NCBI GenBank assembly: GCA_039000515.1
Contig: JBCFYV010000100.1
Location: 29,934,421-29,998,420 of the forward strand
Origin: Timema cristinae
Lineage: Eukaryota; Arthropoda; Insecta; Phasmatodea; Timematidae
Length of the DNA: 64,000 nt
Direction of reading: 5' to 3'
The position numbers were made by a program, and so were the translations under genes. The number at the start of each line of letters is the position of its first letter. The first letter of the stretch is position 1. The notes below the pieces were generated by a model. That model was not told the origin of the DNA. It worked only from the letters and a program-made list of their open reading frames with translations, and searched no databases. This document shows positions 1 through 11,029 of this stretch, one piece after another.

Positions 1-1600
1 TATTATATAGTCGTGGAAAAAAAGTTGTTGAAGGGAAAGTGGGGTTGGTGAAGGGGGCGGGGGGCAGGGGTGAGGAAATAGAAATAGATGTAGTGACGAG
101 GAACGCAAAAAAAAAGGATTAAAATAAAATTTGGGGAAACAAGGGGAGTAAATGAAAGTGGGGGAAAGCTGAAAAATTAATTTGATTTTAACACTTTGTT
201 TGATTGGTGTATACACAATTCCTTTCGCGCCTAGAGAAAACAAAATTATAGAGGAATGAGATGAAAATAGAGGGAGATAAAAAGAGGGAGGGGCTATACA
301 GTGATGGTAGGACTGTATTTTAAAAAAAAAACTAAAAAAGCTTTGTTTTTATATTGACATGATGGATGATTTGAAGCTTTGTTTTACAGGATTCCTTACA
401 ATATTTTTTACGGGAAAGGGGGCTAGTTTAATATTATATAGCGTCTTATGGATTAAAGTTACGTGGTTTCGTAGATATGCGTTTGCGGAGCTTCGACTTA
501 CGATGAGCAATGCCACCTCTCTGGCGCCACTTTAAACATAATAGGTGGCATATTTAGTAAGCTGACGCAAATATTATAATATAATCTCGGTTTTATATTC
601 TAAACCCTGAGTGAAAATAATTTTTTCAAAGATTTATTTTCAAGAATAGAACCTGTTTAGTTTAAATTATCGTTTGGAACAAGCATATATACCTATAATT
701 AAGCAGTTTTAAAGCACTATTCAACTCAAACGGTTTATTAAGTTGGTCAGAAATTTTAGGAATAAATTAACTGCGTGGGTCTAGGTTTACTGTATTTAAG
801 TAAGGTTCGGTATTCGTGTCTGAATTCTAATTATTTGCTCTAGAGTTGGGAACTTAGTAGTAAATGCTTAAATATATGTTTATAATTATGTGCTGTTGAA
901 GCCCCGAATTTTAAAAATGGGCATGATAAGTCTTATCAATAATATATATTTTTTAATGTGTTAATGTTGAACCTTAAAGATAGTGACATTTTATTGATTA
1001 TTTAATTTGTTCAAATGGAAAAAAATTCGTTAAATTTAAATCTGAATAATTATATCTCACGTCAATATTATATGTTAACATGATACGTTTATAAAAATAA
1101 CTATGGTATATTTTGTTTACAATTCCTGATAAAAATTAAGTTATAATAATAAGTCGCATATAATCATATGTATCAATTTTGTTTAAGAATAACTCTCATG
1201 CTTTGAAAGAAATCTACACCCAAAACGATATTTTTTTTACATAAAAATATATATTAATCACGCTCCAATTCCTTTGAGAATCTTTTGCCTTCTGACAAAA
1301 CACTCTTTTTAAACCGTTCATGAACGTATTTTTTTTATCTCCTTACCTAGCTCTTCCTTTCTAGTTTTGGTTCATCTTTTGACTTTCTTAAAGGAAAAAA
1401 ATATCTGATTTGGTGAACGTAAAAATCTATTGCAATAGTTCAGATCTCTTAGACTTTCACCTTTGCAAAGGGAATAAATCTTCTTAAAAAATGATTTAAT
1501 TCTCACTACAAAGAATCTCGAAATTTAGCCCCGAGTGTGCAGTACCTTCTCGTTCATAAAATAATTGTCTGAAAACAAAATGTCCCGTAGGGTCACATCC
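1..1600. other. AT-rich intergenic stretch
   Basis: No coding frame, tRNA-like box or repeat family was recognised. The first ~330 bases are purine-rich on the + strand, with G runs near 35-75 that could form a G-quadruplex. The rest is AT-rich with no visible periodicity. Confidence 0.5.
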
Positions 1601-1611
1601 ATTTAATTTTA

Positions 1612-1850
1612 CTTTCTCCATGTCTTACCATTCATCCGGGAAATATAGATAATTTCAATCATAGAGTAAGGATAAATATGGTAGAGTTTAGAGACCGTGT
1701 ATCGAGATTTGCACGAAAATAATGTGGAAAACCATCTAAGAAGAAAAACACTGGAATAATTCCAGATGGAATGCAAACCCCGATCTCCCATCACTAGAAA
1801 ATCATCAGACAAGGCAAGACTGACACCTTTGTCTGCATGCCCACTAGTAT
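1612..1850 (-). mobile_element. Degenerate tRNA-derived SINE, family B
   Basis: Read on the minus strand, this has the family B order: a tRNA-like head near 1800-1850, a decayed B box (GATCGGGGTTTGC) and a body with GGTTTTCCACATTATT. It ends in a worn tail complementary to GTCTTACCATTCATCC at 1621-1636. The copy is old and the ends are approximate. A 138-codon open frame over it is a by-product of the SINE. Confidence 0.5.
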
Positions 1851-2039
1851 GGGTCACACCATATAATTTTATGAACCTACTGCAGACACACACAAAAGGA
1901 ATACCTAATATAATTAATTTGCTACTCGCCCAAAATTTGCTTTGATCTTTTACACACACACACAAAGTATACCAATAAGCAAATCTCCATTGTAACCAAA
2001 AAAATGTCACACATGCTTTTATCACGTGGTAGGGTTCAA

Positions 2040-2220
2040 AGCATCAGTCTTGCAATATATTGGATTGCTGGTGACCGAAAGGTCTAGGTTTTAATCTCGG
2101 CTGAGTGCACTAAGAGTGACTTACCATATGTGATTTATCACACTACTTTTCCCATTTCTTCCTCAAGAAAACCTGTTCAACCCTACCTCGGAAATTAAAG
2201 TGTTAAATAAACCTAATAAT
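2040..2220 (+). mobile_element. Degenerate SINE, family B-like
   Basis: A tRNA-like segment (CATCAGTCTTGCAATATATT, then a GGTTTTAATCTCGGCTGAG B-box region followed by GTGCACTAAGAGTG) matches the family B plan. The body continues to a worn CTCGGAAATTAAAG end. The shared 3' tail is lost or unreadable. Confidence 0.45.
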
Positions 2221-2347
2221 AAAACGTATTCACTATACAAAATCACATGCGTTCATACAAAGAAACAATTTAATAACGTTTTTTTTCCTCCGCGGCAATC
2301 ACCATCACTAATATAAGATCACAATATAAGGAAAATCAATTTTATCT

Positions 2348-2589
2348 TCTTCGGTGGCCTCGTGGTCTAAGGCGCTACTATTGCAATAGTCTAGACTGTC
2401 AATGATGGGGAGATCGGACGTTTGAATCTTGGCCGGGTGTACTAAAAGTGGTTTTCCTAAACGGTTGTCCACTCGCCATTCAAATTTTGGTAAACTTCTT
2501 CTAAATTAAGCCTTCCTCATTCCTAACTTATTAGCGTAATTAGTACATATGTATAGCTATAGCCTGAAGAGGTAGTAAGAAGTGATAAT
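2348..2589 (+). mobile_element. tRNA-derived SINE, family B (GGTCTAAGGC head)
   Basis: The head reads TCGGTGGCCTCGTGGTCTAA (box A-like), then a B box near GACGTTTGAATCTTGG. The body carries GGTTTTCCTAAACGG and ATTAGCGTAATTAGTAC, and a worn copy of the shared tail follows (GAGGTAGTAAGAAGTGATAA). This head differs from the CGTAGTTGGCTAACGC head of the 23.75-kb copy although body and tail agree. Confidence 0.7.
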
Positions 2590-2856
2590 TACTTACCTTA
2601 TGGCATTATGAACTTGAAAATTAACTGGCCGCACTTAAAAAAATAGACCACCTATCCCTATTGTAAGCTAGTTCTATCAAATCCACCTCATTACACCCTA
2701 TTTATTTCAGGACCATTCTAATGTTATCCTCCCATCTGCGTCTAGATTCTCCCAATCGTATCTTCCCACTGGGTTTGCTAATCAGTACCATAAACCAAGT
2801 TCTAGAATTTCCCATTCGCACTGGATGTCCTGCCCACCGTAAGCTACGAGTCTTGA
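2590..2856 (-). mobile_element. Non-LTR retrotransposon C-terminal fragment, one-unit form
   Basis: The minus strand gives one almost open frame typical of the end of arthropod LINE ORF2: LRWAGHPVRM, then SRRRWEDNIRM, then NEVDLIELAYNRDRW and LSAAS. There is one in-frame stop after RMVLK, so it is dead. It lacks the reverse-transcriptase core and is a 5'-truncated remnant. The segment that is amplified into 46-bp satellites elsewhere in the window is present here exactly once (about 2651-2701). Family membership is clear at domain level; the clade is not resolved. Confidence 0.8.
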
Positions 2857-3299
2857 ATACTAACAATGTGTTGTTGGGAATAAGGTATGTAGCTCATCAA
2901 GAGGCAATGCTAATTAAAAAAAAAAATTAAAATAGAAATTTTTATATTTTTATATTACATACTAACAAACAATTAGATCCGTTCTACACCCGGGCGAGGT
3001 TCATCAGAACTCAATCAAATTCCTGTCTTCACGTTCAATCAATGGGATTGCGCTGTGTAGATCCCCCCTCAAGTTCTCGTCCTTCCAAACTTGTCAATTT
3101 TAACAATTCTGGGGTATCTACTATACTTAAGTAATCAGTGTGCAAAGATTGAGTTTTGTATCTTATGGGGAAGTTTGAGAAAAACTCTAGAGGACAAACA
3201 AACACCATGTGACTTATATTATTTATAATTCATGTGCGAAATTTAGAAAGGTATTAGGGGGATACAAAAGGAGTGGATTAATGTAAGCAATCTTGTATC

Positions 3300-4020
3300 A
3301 GAATCCCTTCCTTTCTCCCCCTCATCCCGTTTAAAAAATAATAGAAAAGACACAGGGGCAGGTCGACAACCCGCATGAGTGATCTCAACGAAAACGACAA
3401 TATCGTGGTGATGACACCCTGTATATTGAACAAAAAACAATGGCATACCATGTTCGCCTATGTCCGTTCAAAAATTCCCGGCACCACCTAGCAAACCACT
3501 AGAACACGTGTGACGGAGTCCTCTATGCCGACCACATTACACCCCACAGCACATTTAATAAACTGGTGGTGACCTGGTGGTCTAGGGGTAAGGTGTTGGA
3601 CTTCTGTGCTGGGGTCCGGGGTTCAATCCTCGGTCCCTGCACAAATTTATCTGATTGCCAAACCCTTCCTTCGCCTCTGAAAAGATGTGTATTAATCACA
3701 ACTTGTGAATGTGGGGAATGCCAGGCCTCCACCGTGGTTCGGATCTCACGTTAAACTTTAGGTCCTCCGTTTCATCTCGCAATCACCCTACCATTACATA
3801 TTGTAAATGTGTATAAACCGAACGGTAGCAAGACGTGGTGCTAATATTAATAATAATAATTTGGTAAATTTACATTCACCCATGAAAAGAAGTTAATCGG
3901 AATCAGGTCCGGGGATCACAGCCTGCCACTGGCACGTGTTGATGGTATGCATGTTGCCGACCTGCCCCTGTGTCTTATCTCACAATTGGTTGGTGAGGGG
4001 TAAAGAAGGGTTTCCGCCAC
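3300..4020. repeat. Inverted repeat pair around a SINE
   Basis: AAGACACAGGGGCAGGTCG at about 3353-3371 is the reverse complement of CGACCTGCCCCTGTGTCTT at about 3959-3977. Weaker similarity continues on both sides (CCCTTCCTTTCTCCCCCTCA on the left against a GGTGAGGGGTAAAGAAGGG type sequence on the right). The ~0.6-kb interval holds a family A SINE. This is either two inverted copies of one repeat or the ends of a non-autonomous transposon; no target duplication is clear. Confidence 0.5.
3568..3860 (+). mobile_element. tRNA-derived SINE, family A
   Basis: Starts GGTGACCTGGTGGTCTAGGG (box A region) with B box GGGGTTCAATCC. The family A body follows (TTATCTGATTGCCAAACCCT; GGAATGCCAGGCCTCCACC; CAATCACCCTACCATTAC). 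It ends with the shared tail, worn here to CCGAACGGTAGCAAGACG, and a TAA-type repeat. Full length, about 290 bp. Two overlapping 60-70-codon open frames are by-products. Confidence 0.85.
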
Positions 4021-4198
4021 TACCACCTCTATGAGCTTCGCACATTAATTACGAAGCACGGTGTATATTATCAACATATCCAGAATAAATGTCAAAGTCT
4101 CGTATTATTCCTAAATAAAAATAATATCATCGCAAGCCGACGCCTTAATTTTTTTACACAGCAAATTACTATTTGCCCGCATTGAGCCACACCATTAG

Positions 4199-4226
4199 TA
4201 TATGTATGAGTATGTATGTATGTATG

Positions 4227-4289
<63 letters not shown>

Positions 4290-4295
4290 TGTATG

Positions 4296-4326
<31 letters not shown>

Positions 4327-4527
4327 TGTATGTATTATGTATATATGTATATATGTATGTATGTTATGTATGTATGTATGTATGTATGTATGTATGTATG
4401 TATGTATGTATGTATGTATGTATGTATGTATGTATGTATGTATGTATGTATGTATGTATGTATGTATGTATGTATGTATGTATGTATGTATGTATGTATG
4501 TATGTATGTAGTATGTATGTATATATG

Positions 4528-4558
<31 letters not shown>

Positions 4559-4906
4559 AATGTATATATGTATGTATTTTGTTATATGTATATATGTATA
4601 TATGTATATATGTATGTATATATGTATTATGTATATATGTATATGTATATATGTATGTATGTATAGTATGTATGTATGTATGTATGTATGTATGTATGTA
4701 TGATTATGTATGTATGTATGTATGTATTATGTATGTATGTATGTATGTATGTATGTATGTATGTATGTATGTATGTATGTATGTATATGTATGATATGTA
4801 TTATGTATGTATGTATGTATGTATGTATGTATGTATGTATGTATGTATGTATGTATGTATTATGATGTATGTATATGATGTATGTATTAGTAGTATGTAT
4901 GTATGA
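4199..4906. repeat. TATG/TATA microsatellite (~700 bp)
   Basis: Almost pure (TATG)n, broken by single-base slips and TATATG interruptions, especially 4515-4665 and 4860-4906. The long open frames over it (repeating CMYV or HTYI) are artefacts of the 12-base codon periodicity. Confidence 0.97.
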
Positions 4907-4916
4907 TAATACAGAG

Positions 4917-5020
4917 TAAAGTTACCTGTATTTGCTTTGAAGAAGAATGTGAAACCATTTAGGATAAAAATATTCTTAGTTAACCTGGCCGGGATTCGAA
5001 ATTCCAACTTCCCATAAGCG
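4917..5020 (-). mobile_element. Worn SINE fragment, family B
   Basis: The minus strand shows the B-box region GGAATTTCGAATCCCGGCC and then a body with CCTAAATGGTTTCACATTC, in family B order. It abuts the microsatellite. Head and tail are missing. Confidence 0.45.
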
Positions 5021-6200
5021 TCTATTTCGCGTGCGCCTATCCCTCCTCTCCCCTACCAGCCATAGGTTTAAGTGAAAGAGCATCTGCTTGATGATATTTA
5101 GACTCTGGCTACGATTCTCCCTAAACACTGGATCTATTATTGACATAAAATGGTTTATTTGTACTTTTTCAATCTATCACTAGATACAAATTCAACCTTC
5201 AACCGTTTGGGTTTAGGTCATTGCGTTTGTGCAAGGATAAAATTTAAACAAGTCCCTAGTAATCTTTAAACGTTTTAAATGCAAACAAAACATTTAACTT
5301 GCCTGTAGTCACCCTTAAGCTATTCTTGGAGGAATTTGAAATGTTTTGATAGTGTCCTGTACTTATTTAGATTTGTCTTATGTGCACACGATTATTTTAA
5401 AATAAACACATTTAGTATGATGTAAGTGTTCACATAAATTAAATTAAATGTTTCAGAGTTTGGATGACTGGGAAGATGGAGCAATAGTTACTCTTAGGAA
5501 TAAAACACCCTCGGGTGAAGGCTATTAGGACTGGAATCTTGACTTTCCGGGTCAGGGTGAGGCATACTAGCCTTGCAGCCAATCATGTCAACATAACTCG
5601 TTTCACTGAACCACAAAAACGATAAATTTAAATCGCCATTATTTGAGAGCACATTTCCGGTTATTTTCACTAAGGGCCGAGTTGAATCTTCCGACTATTT
5701 AATGAATGGTTTCATGCTATTTCAAATATAGAACGAGATTTATGGCATCACCTCTTATTTCCGTTCGTTCTTTTCTCCCTCTTCCACCTTCTCATTTTCC
5801 TCCTGAAAGGTAGGTCTACGATTCAATCGATGTTAAGGAGAAGATGAGCGAGTTGGGGTGGAGGGTTTAAGGAGGAGAAGAGGATTCTTGCAGTGAAAAG
5901 CTGCCCCCTGGGTCTGAGGGATGAATGGTAGTAGGGTGGGGGGTGCATCAGTGCTACTCTTTTGAAATATGAGCCATAAACCGAGGCATTCGCCCACTCG
6001 GGAATAGAATTGCGCGTGGATTCCTCCTTAACAGACATGAGTACAGTCGGTCTACGAGAAATACATACGTCATTTTATATATACGAGTATATTTAAATCT
6101 CTAAATAAACGTATATAAATATATAGACTTTGTTTAACACGTATACATAATGTATAAAGGTATATATTCATACTATAATATGTGTAATATGTATATATTT
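5021..6200. other. Unassigned intergenic DNA
   Basis: No recognisable gene or clear repeat. There is a pyrimidine-rich patch around 5765-5810 and an AT-rich run at 6060-6200. The 71-codon minus frame at 5823-6038 has no recognised motif. Confidence 0.5.
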
Positions 6201-6202
6201 TT

Positions 6203-6444
6203 TATCGCCGTATCTTCTGCGTTTAAGTTATACGCATGTACGATAGTCACACTAAGGAGGTGATGAGGAAGGAAGCATTTTAGAGGTAACCTACCCCCAT
6301 CTGTGTGAAAGAAGAGTGGAACAACGTTTAGTAAGAACGCCCTGAGTAGACCCGACCGTGATTCGAACACCAATATCCCCGTTATCAGCAGGCCTGTCTT
6401 GCACAAGAGTGACGCCTTTTATCATTTAGCCACTGAAGCGGGTT
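6203..6444 (-). mobile_element. tRNA-derived SINE, family B, diverged
   Basis: Reading minus from ~6444: head CCCGCTTCAGTGGCTAAATG, B box near GGTGTTCGAATCACGGTCGG, body with a GGGCGTTCTTACTAAACG type segment, and a worn tail near 6205-6235 (ACTTAAACGCAGAAGATACG). It keeps the family B order but is old. Confidence 0.65.
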
Positions 6445-6652
6445 GTAACAATTAGATCTATATATTACGTAGTTTAAGTTTAACACGTTGATTTTTTATG
6501 ACTATTTTTCTAAGGAGGTAAGAATTAGAAATGCTATAAAAAGATTCAACCTTTTTCTGCTGGTGAAACGATTAACAACCACAATGTGTAAAAATATCTC
6601 CAATGCAATTGTCAGGGATTCAAACCGTAAGAGAATATATACATACGTGTTG

Positions 6653-6688
<36 letters not shown>
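6653..6688. repeat. TTA trinucleotide microsatellite
   Basis: About twelve ATT/TTA units. In this window such tracts usually mark SINE 3' ends, but no SINE body is attached here. Confidence 0.9.
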
Positions 6689-6691
<3 letters not shown>

Positions 6692-6744
6692 CTGTGTTCT
6701 GTCTTACGACAGGGCCATCCATTTCTTTTGTCAGCAACTTAGAT

Positions 6745-7150
6745 CACCAATTCCTCATCCTCATCCAAATCCTTATTCAGCTACAAGAATTTTTTTCTTT
6801 CCTTCAAGTCATCTAATATTTGGATCCTTCTTCCTAAGCTCTTCTTTCATTCAAACTTTCCTTCTATGACGTCTCGAAAAAGACAGTTCCTCCTAAGGAT
6901 GTGTCCAATCCAGTTTGCTTTGTACCGAATAATCAAATCCAAAATGGTTCTCTTCTCACCCACTCTTCTTAGGACTTCATTTGTCACCCTGTCTGTCCAC
7001 CTGATCTTATAAAGTCTTCTCTAACATCACATTTTAAAACTCTCCAAGTATTTATTTTACATCTTCCTAAGATCCCAAGTTTCTGCTCCATACAACGCGA
7101 TGCTCCAAATGTAAAATTGCCTCAATGTCTTACTTAGCTACAAATTCAAC
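6745..7150 (-). mobile_element. LINE reverse-transcriptase C-terminal fragment
   Basis: The minus strand reads as one frame with about four stops. It shows WSIALYGAETW, then YLESF, then RWTDRVTNEVLRRVGEKRTI, then ANWIGHILRRNCLFRDVIEG. This is the classic segment just past the reverse-transcriptase core of non-LTR elements common in arthropods. The catalytic part is absent. It is a decayed, 5'-truncated copy of a different lineage from the RRRWEDNIRM elements at 2.6, 12, 56 and 59 kb. Confidence 0.85.
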
Positions 7151-7239
7151 TTGCTGGTGAAATATGTATTTGAATTGCTGATACAGCTGTCTCTACATAT
7201 ATCTTAAAATATAATTTTGTTGAAAAATTAAACTTGGAT

Positions 7240-7330
7240 ATATGAATCGAGTCTAGTTCCTTCGGATTAGTGGATCAATGCTCTACCGCTGATATATCTA
7301 GTAATAATTTATTTTTCACTCGTGGCGAAT
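7240..7330 (-). mobile_element. tRNA-like SINE head fragment, family D
   Basis: The minus strand has ATCAGCGGTAGAGCATTGAT (good box A) followed by CCGAAGGAACTAGACTCGAT. It resembles the copies near 8.71 and 61.48 kb. No intact tRNA fold or anticodon arm can be confirmed, so it is called a SINE head, not a tRNA gene. Confidence 0.45.
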
Positions 7331-7897
7331 GTGCTTTTCAACAACCCTTAATGATTAAATTTTGTACGAATTGCAGCAATAAGTCGCCCTCAAGTTACTG
7401 GCGAATGTGGTACAGTGATGGATATAGGAGTCGATAAATTCAAACAATCATCACAGACTCTGCCTTAAACGAGAGAGAAGGATCCATATGGACAGGGGAT
7501 GGTATCTGGTTACCTCAGTGGTAGACAATTTACACGCTAAACCAAAAATCTCGCTTTGTATTCTCTTGGTCCAAGTTTCATTTTCCCATTATATTTAAAT
7601 AAACTGAAAAAATATTATTTTCACTAACAATCTTTAGTGATTAGTAGCGACCGTGGTAACCACACAATGTAGTCCATGGTTACACCTGGCAAAGCTTTTA
7701 TTTGCATCTAACAGACAGAAAAAAAAATTTCTTCATTTTCTTTCTTGCTACCCAGTTTGAAAAAAAATCAAATCAAATATTTAAAATTACAGCTTTGAGG
7801 TGCACATATTCGTGCAGAGGAGCTACTAATTTTAAATTTTCAGTCCTCTGTAACGCTCATGACAGAAATACTCTCCAGTTTATTAATAGAGATATTA

Positions 7898-8120
7898 ATA
7901 ATATAATATTAGCACCGCGTCTTACTACCCGTTCGGTTTATACGCTTTAAGTACTAATTAGACTAATGGATTAGGAATTGGGAAGGTTGAATAAGAGTAA
8001 GTGAACCCGCATTTGCGTGGAGGAAGAGTGGAAAACCATTTTAGGAAAAACCACCCCCAGTTCACCCGACCGAGATTCGAACCTCGATCTCCCCGTCCTC
8101 AGCAGTCGAGCTCAACATGA
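7898..8120 (-). mobile_element. SINE, family B, 5'-truncated, with TSD
   Basis: The minus strand keeps the B box (GAGGTTCGAATCTCGGTCGG), body and an intact shared tail (near 7911-7940, complement of GCACCGCGTCTTACTACCCG). The box A end is missing. A 13-bp duplication AATAGAGATATTA flanks it (7885-7897 and 8121-8133), so it inserted by retrotransposition and truncated at insertion. Confidence 0.88.
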
Positions 8121-8704
8121 AATAGAGATATTAGATTAAATAGATATTGTATTTATTAAATATAATATATATGCATATATTATATGGTCATATTACCTCA
8201 TCTAAGGTAACCAAATAAATAAGAATAATTTAGGGAAGAGAGTGGGACAAATTTCCCAATATCCCACAAAGCACTCAGCCAGAGAACAAAGCCCAACGTC
8301 CCAGATCAGAGACAAAGATATAAGATCACGCCTTGTTTCTTTCGGTCATGGCCATATTAAGAGTAAAAAAAATCGTCTAGGATAGTATTAAAGGGGCAGG
8401 ACTGAAATTTTACAATTTTTAAAATTTACTTTTAGTGTAATCAAACCCCAACTTACCTTGCCAGAGTCAGGCACAATATCCGTTCGGCCAACACAAGTCT
8501 GTCTAAATTTATATAAAAGTAAAAAAGGGAAAGCTTCGTAGAAGATTTTATATTAATAAGATTTTAGATATTATTTCAAGAATAGAAAACTTAGAAAGGA
8601 TAAATAATGTTTTTGTTTTTTTAAACAATAGGAATATTGATTTGATAGCGCTTGTTATAAATAATTGCGATTTTAACCTATACACTCAGTCCTAAAAATA
8701 TAGC

Positions 8705-8835
8705 TTAGAGCCTTGGTATATGTGCACCAAAGTTCTTACCATCAATCTATCCAGGATCATTCCATGCTTAAGGTCATACATCACTCATTATCTGTCCCAG
8801 CGGGGTTCAAGATTTAGAGCCGAATACACAGACTA
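8705..8835 (-). mobile_element. Degenerate tRNA-derived SINE, family D
   Basis: TATCCAGGATCATTCCATGC and AAGGTCATACATCACTCAT match in order the copy at 61.48-61.57 kb (TATCCAGGATCTGTCTCGTG, AAGGTCATTCTACACTCAT). Box A is worn. Confidence 0.45.
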
Positions 8836-9480
8836 TTCTCAAGGGTGAATCAATCTTTCAGACTACCAAATAGCACGATGTTTTGGTTGAATGGTATATT
8901 GGTTTCGTCCGGAGCATAGATTGTAGATACGGTACGTTAAATCCTAAACAAGGGTCAGTTCATAACGGCGTCATATAGGATTTCTGGGAACTCCAAGCCT
9001 GGCTAGGGCCGGTGCTTGGATAGGTGATAACCGTAAATACTGACATCTCCTAGGAACTTCTGCAAACCGTTAGTAAATATACTTCATACAAACCTTAATA
9101 ACCTTTGAGATGATATACCATCCGAGTTTAAACATAGACGTGCGTGTTCAAGGGCACCCATAAATGGGATGCATGCCCCCCTTATCACTCTGCAATATTA
9201 ATTTGTATGTAGTCAATTTTTATTAAAAATAAAATTGTGTATTCGGGACTTGGCTGCAATATGTTACAAACAACTTTGAATCCGAGCTAATAGAGATAAA
9301 AATGATAAAATGTTGATTTCATCCCATTCCCCTTCACAAGCTTTCGTTTTATTTTGTACTGTTCAATAAACTTATATAAAATATATTTCTTTTCAATAGG
9401 TTAAGCGACAACTACATTTTATTTTTTGTTAATTTTTCAGAAAATTTTTGTTTTGCTAAAATTGTCTTTCTAAATTCATA
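8836..9480. other. Unassigned intergenic DNA
   Basis: No gene or clear repeat was recognised. AT content rises after 9200. Confidence 0.45.
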
Positions 9481-9939
9481 CAATTTAGCTCAAAACTTTT
9501 TTAAGATGCTCTAACATTCCTCCCACAAGGTTAAATTCTGAAACTTTTTCTTTCGAGGACGGGAGAGGGGGTTGCCGCACCCCCTCACCCCCGCGGGATG
9601 GTACTCTGAAAACCCATATCCACACTCTTTTATGTACAGTAAATATGTCAGATGGGCCCAGGCACACCCTAATATCGTAAGACAAGTATTTGCATTATAA
9701 TTTAATTGAATTATATGATCTTTGAGATTTAAGACACAGGTAGTATAATTGTTATTTCTAAACGCCAAATTGAGAAATATAGACGGTTCAGAATGCTGTA
9801 GAAATGGATGTACCCAAATCCGGCATTCTTTCAGAGTACTTAGAAAACAAACTAAGAAATACCATGACCCCAACAGCACCTCGACTAATTTTATGATTTT
9901 GTACATTGAACAAGAATTGACCTCGTCAGTTTTTTCTTT

Positions 9940-10165
9940 CATTTATTTAAAGTATTTAACGCGCACATTGTGAACTGACTGATTATATCAGCGCACGAAC
10001 CTTATAACAGACACAACATTTCAGTCCCCAGCCGTTGATTCATCACTGTGAAAGAGAAAACCCACATTTCACCAATTATAGATTCCTTGATTATACCCGT
10101 AATTGAACCCGGGACCATCAATACAGTATAAGAAACACGCTACTTACTGAGTTAAAGTGTCCGGC
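9940..10165 (-). mobile_element. tRNA-derived SINE, family E
   Basis: Read minus from ~10165: head with TTTAACTCAGTAAGTAGCG (box A-like), B box CCCGGGTTCAATTACGG, a body with GGGTTTTCTCTTTCACAGTG, then a 3' segment TGCGCTGATATAATCAGTCA and GCGCGTTAAATAC. The same 3' segment ends copies at 57.3 and 60.3 kb. The Harbinger element begins nine bases beyond its head. Confidence 0.7.
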
Positions 10166-10173
10166 CTTCGTAA

Positions 10174-10843
10174 AGCGGGGATTTCACGACCCGATTTAGG
10201 GACTCTAAATCGGGCCCGATCGCCGTCGGCCCTGAAATCCGATGGTGAAATGTGTGCTCCTGGTCACGTTTTGGGGAGGCGACCAGGCAGGGAGGTCGGG
10301 AGAGATTTCCAACCGATTTAGGGAGGAAGGGTGGGGGTGGACCAGGCCCCCACCGCTTCTCCTGGTGAACGGGACGTGAAATGCTCCACCAGGCAGATCG
10401 CTCTGTCCGTAGTGTAGATCTAGATTTAGATTAAAAACTTGTTCGCACCTCGCGTTTTTTTTATTTTTTTTATTTTAGATTTTATCTTATGGAATCTGTC
10501 ATACGCAAGAAATTCCGGAGATCTTCAGCATCCAATACTTCCATAAGTCTTGCATGACTCAATACAGGTCTTTGGCGGTATACCTGCTTCATCCACATCT
10601 TCTTTTTCTTCCTTTCTTTATCGCACACGGCCAATGCAGTTAATGCAACACCAACAACTATCTGCTTTGATATATACGGAGCCATTTTGAAACTTTAAGA
10701 GCAACGAACTGAGCAGTAGATCGGACGCAAAAGATCGGGTCGTGAAAATACAACGCTCTGCCGAGGAGAGGGGAGAACAGTGACAGGGAGATCGAGACCA
10801 GGAACGGGAACGGGTGGTCGGGACGCGTCGTGAAATCCCCGCT
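10174..10843 (-). mobile_element. PIF/Harbinger non-autonomous element, copy 1
   Basis: A 670-bp element bounded by inverted ends (AGCGGGGATTTCACGACCCG on the left; GACGCGTCGTGAAATCCCCG then CT on the right) and an exact 3-bp duplication TAA (10171-10173, 10844-10846), the hallmark of PIF/Harbinger transposases. It carries one short minus-strand frame like the N-terminus of a Harbinger transposase and lacks the nuclease domain. It is almost the same sequence as the copy at 29.6 kb, in the opposite orientation, so both are recent. Mobility would need an autonomous relative elsewhere. Confidence 0.9.
10482..10685 (-). CDS. Truncated Harbinger transposase N-terminus (67 aa)
   Basis: The 67-residue frame begins MAPYISKQIVVG, has a basic stretch (KERKKKKMWMKQV, residues ~23-35) and ends EDLRNFLRMTDSIR. 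The D-x-R-N-F-L-R-M motif is typical of PIF/Harbinger transposases a short way before the DDE nuclease domain; full proteins run several hundred residues. The frame stops right after this motif and no nuclease residues follow, so it cannot catalyse transposition. It differs from the copy at 29.7 kb by two residues (I5 against T, A19 against T). Whether it is translated is unknown. ATG is the first in frame and lies ~160 bases inside the element's head end. Confidence 0.65.
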   Translation of the reverse strand: MAPYISKQIVVGVALTALAVCDKERKKKKMWMKQVYRQRPVLSHARLMEVLDAEDLRNFLRMTDSIR

Positions 10844-10959
10844 TAAGTTAATTACGATGATGTGATAGAGGGATTTAATTTAAAAAAACATCTTGTGAGT
10901 GTTGTCTCATTCTTTATCTCGGCTAGCTCATTTTTATATAGTTTTTCAAATATACTTTA

Positions 10960-10962
<3 letters not shown>

Positions 10963-11029
<67 letters not shown>

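Noticed and set aside
1609..2025. 138-codon minus-strand frame
   Set aside because: Covers a worn family B SINE and adjacent AT-rich DNA; no domain.
4173..5007. Several long frames (CMYV and HTYI repeats) over 4.2-5.0 kb
   Set aside because: They are translations of a TATG microsatellite; the 4-base unit gives a 12-base codon period without stops.
9511..9942. 143-codon minus-strand frame, one of the longest in the window
   Set aside because: No recognisable motif, AT-driven composition, and it reaches the 3' end of a SINE; no splice or promoter support.
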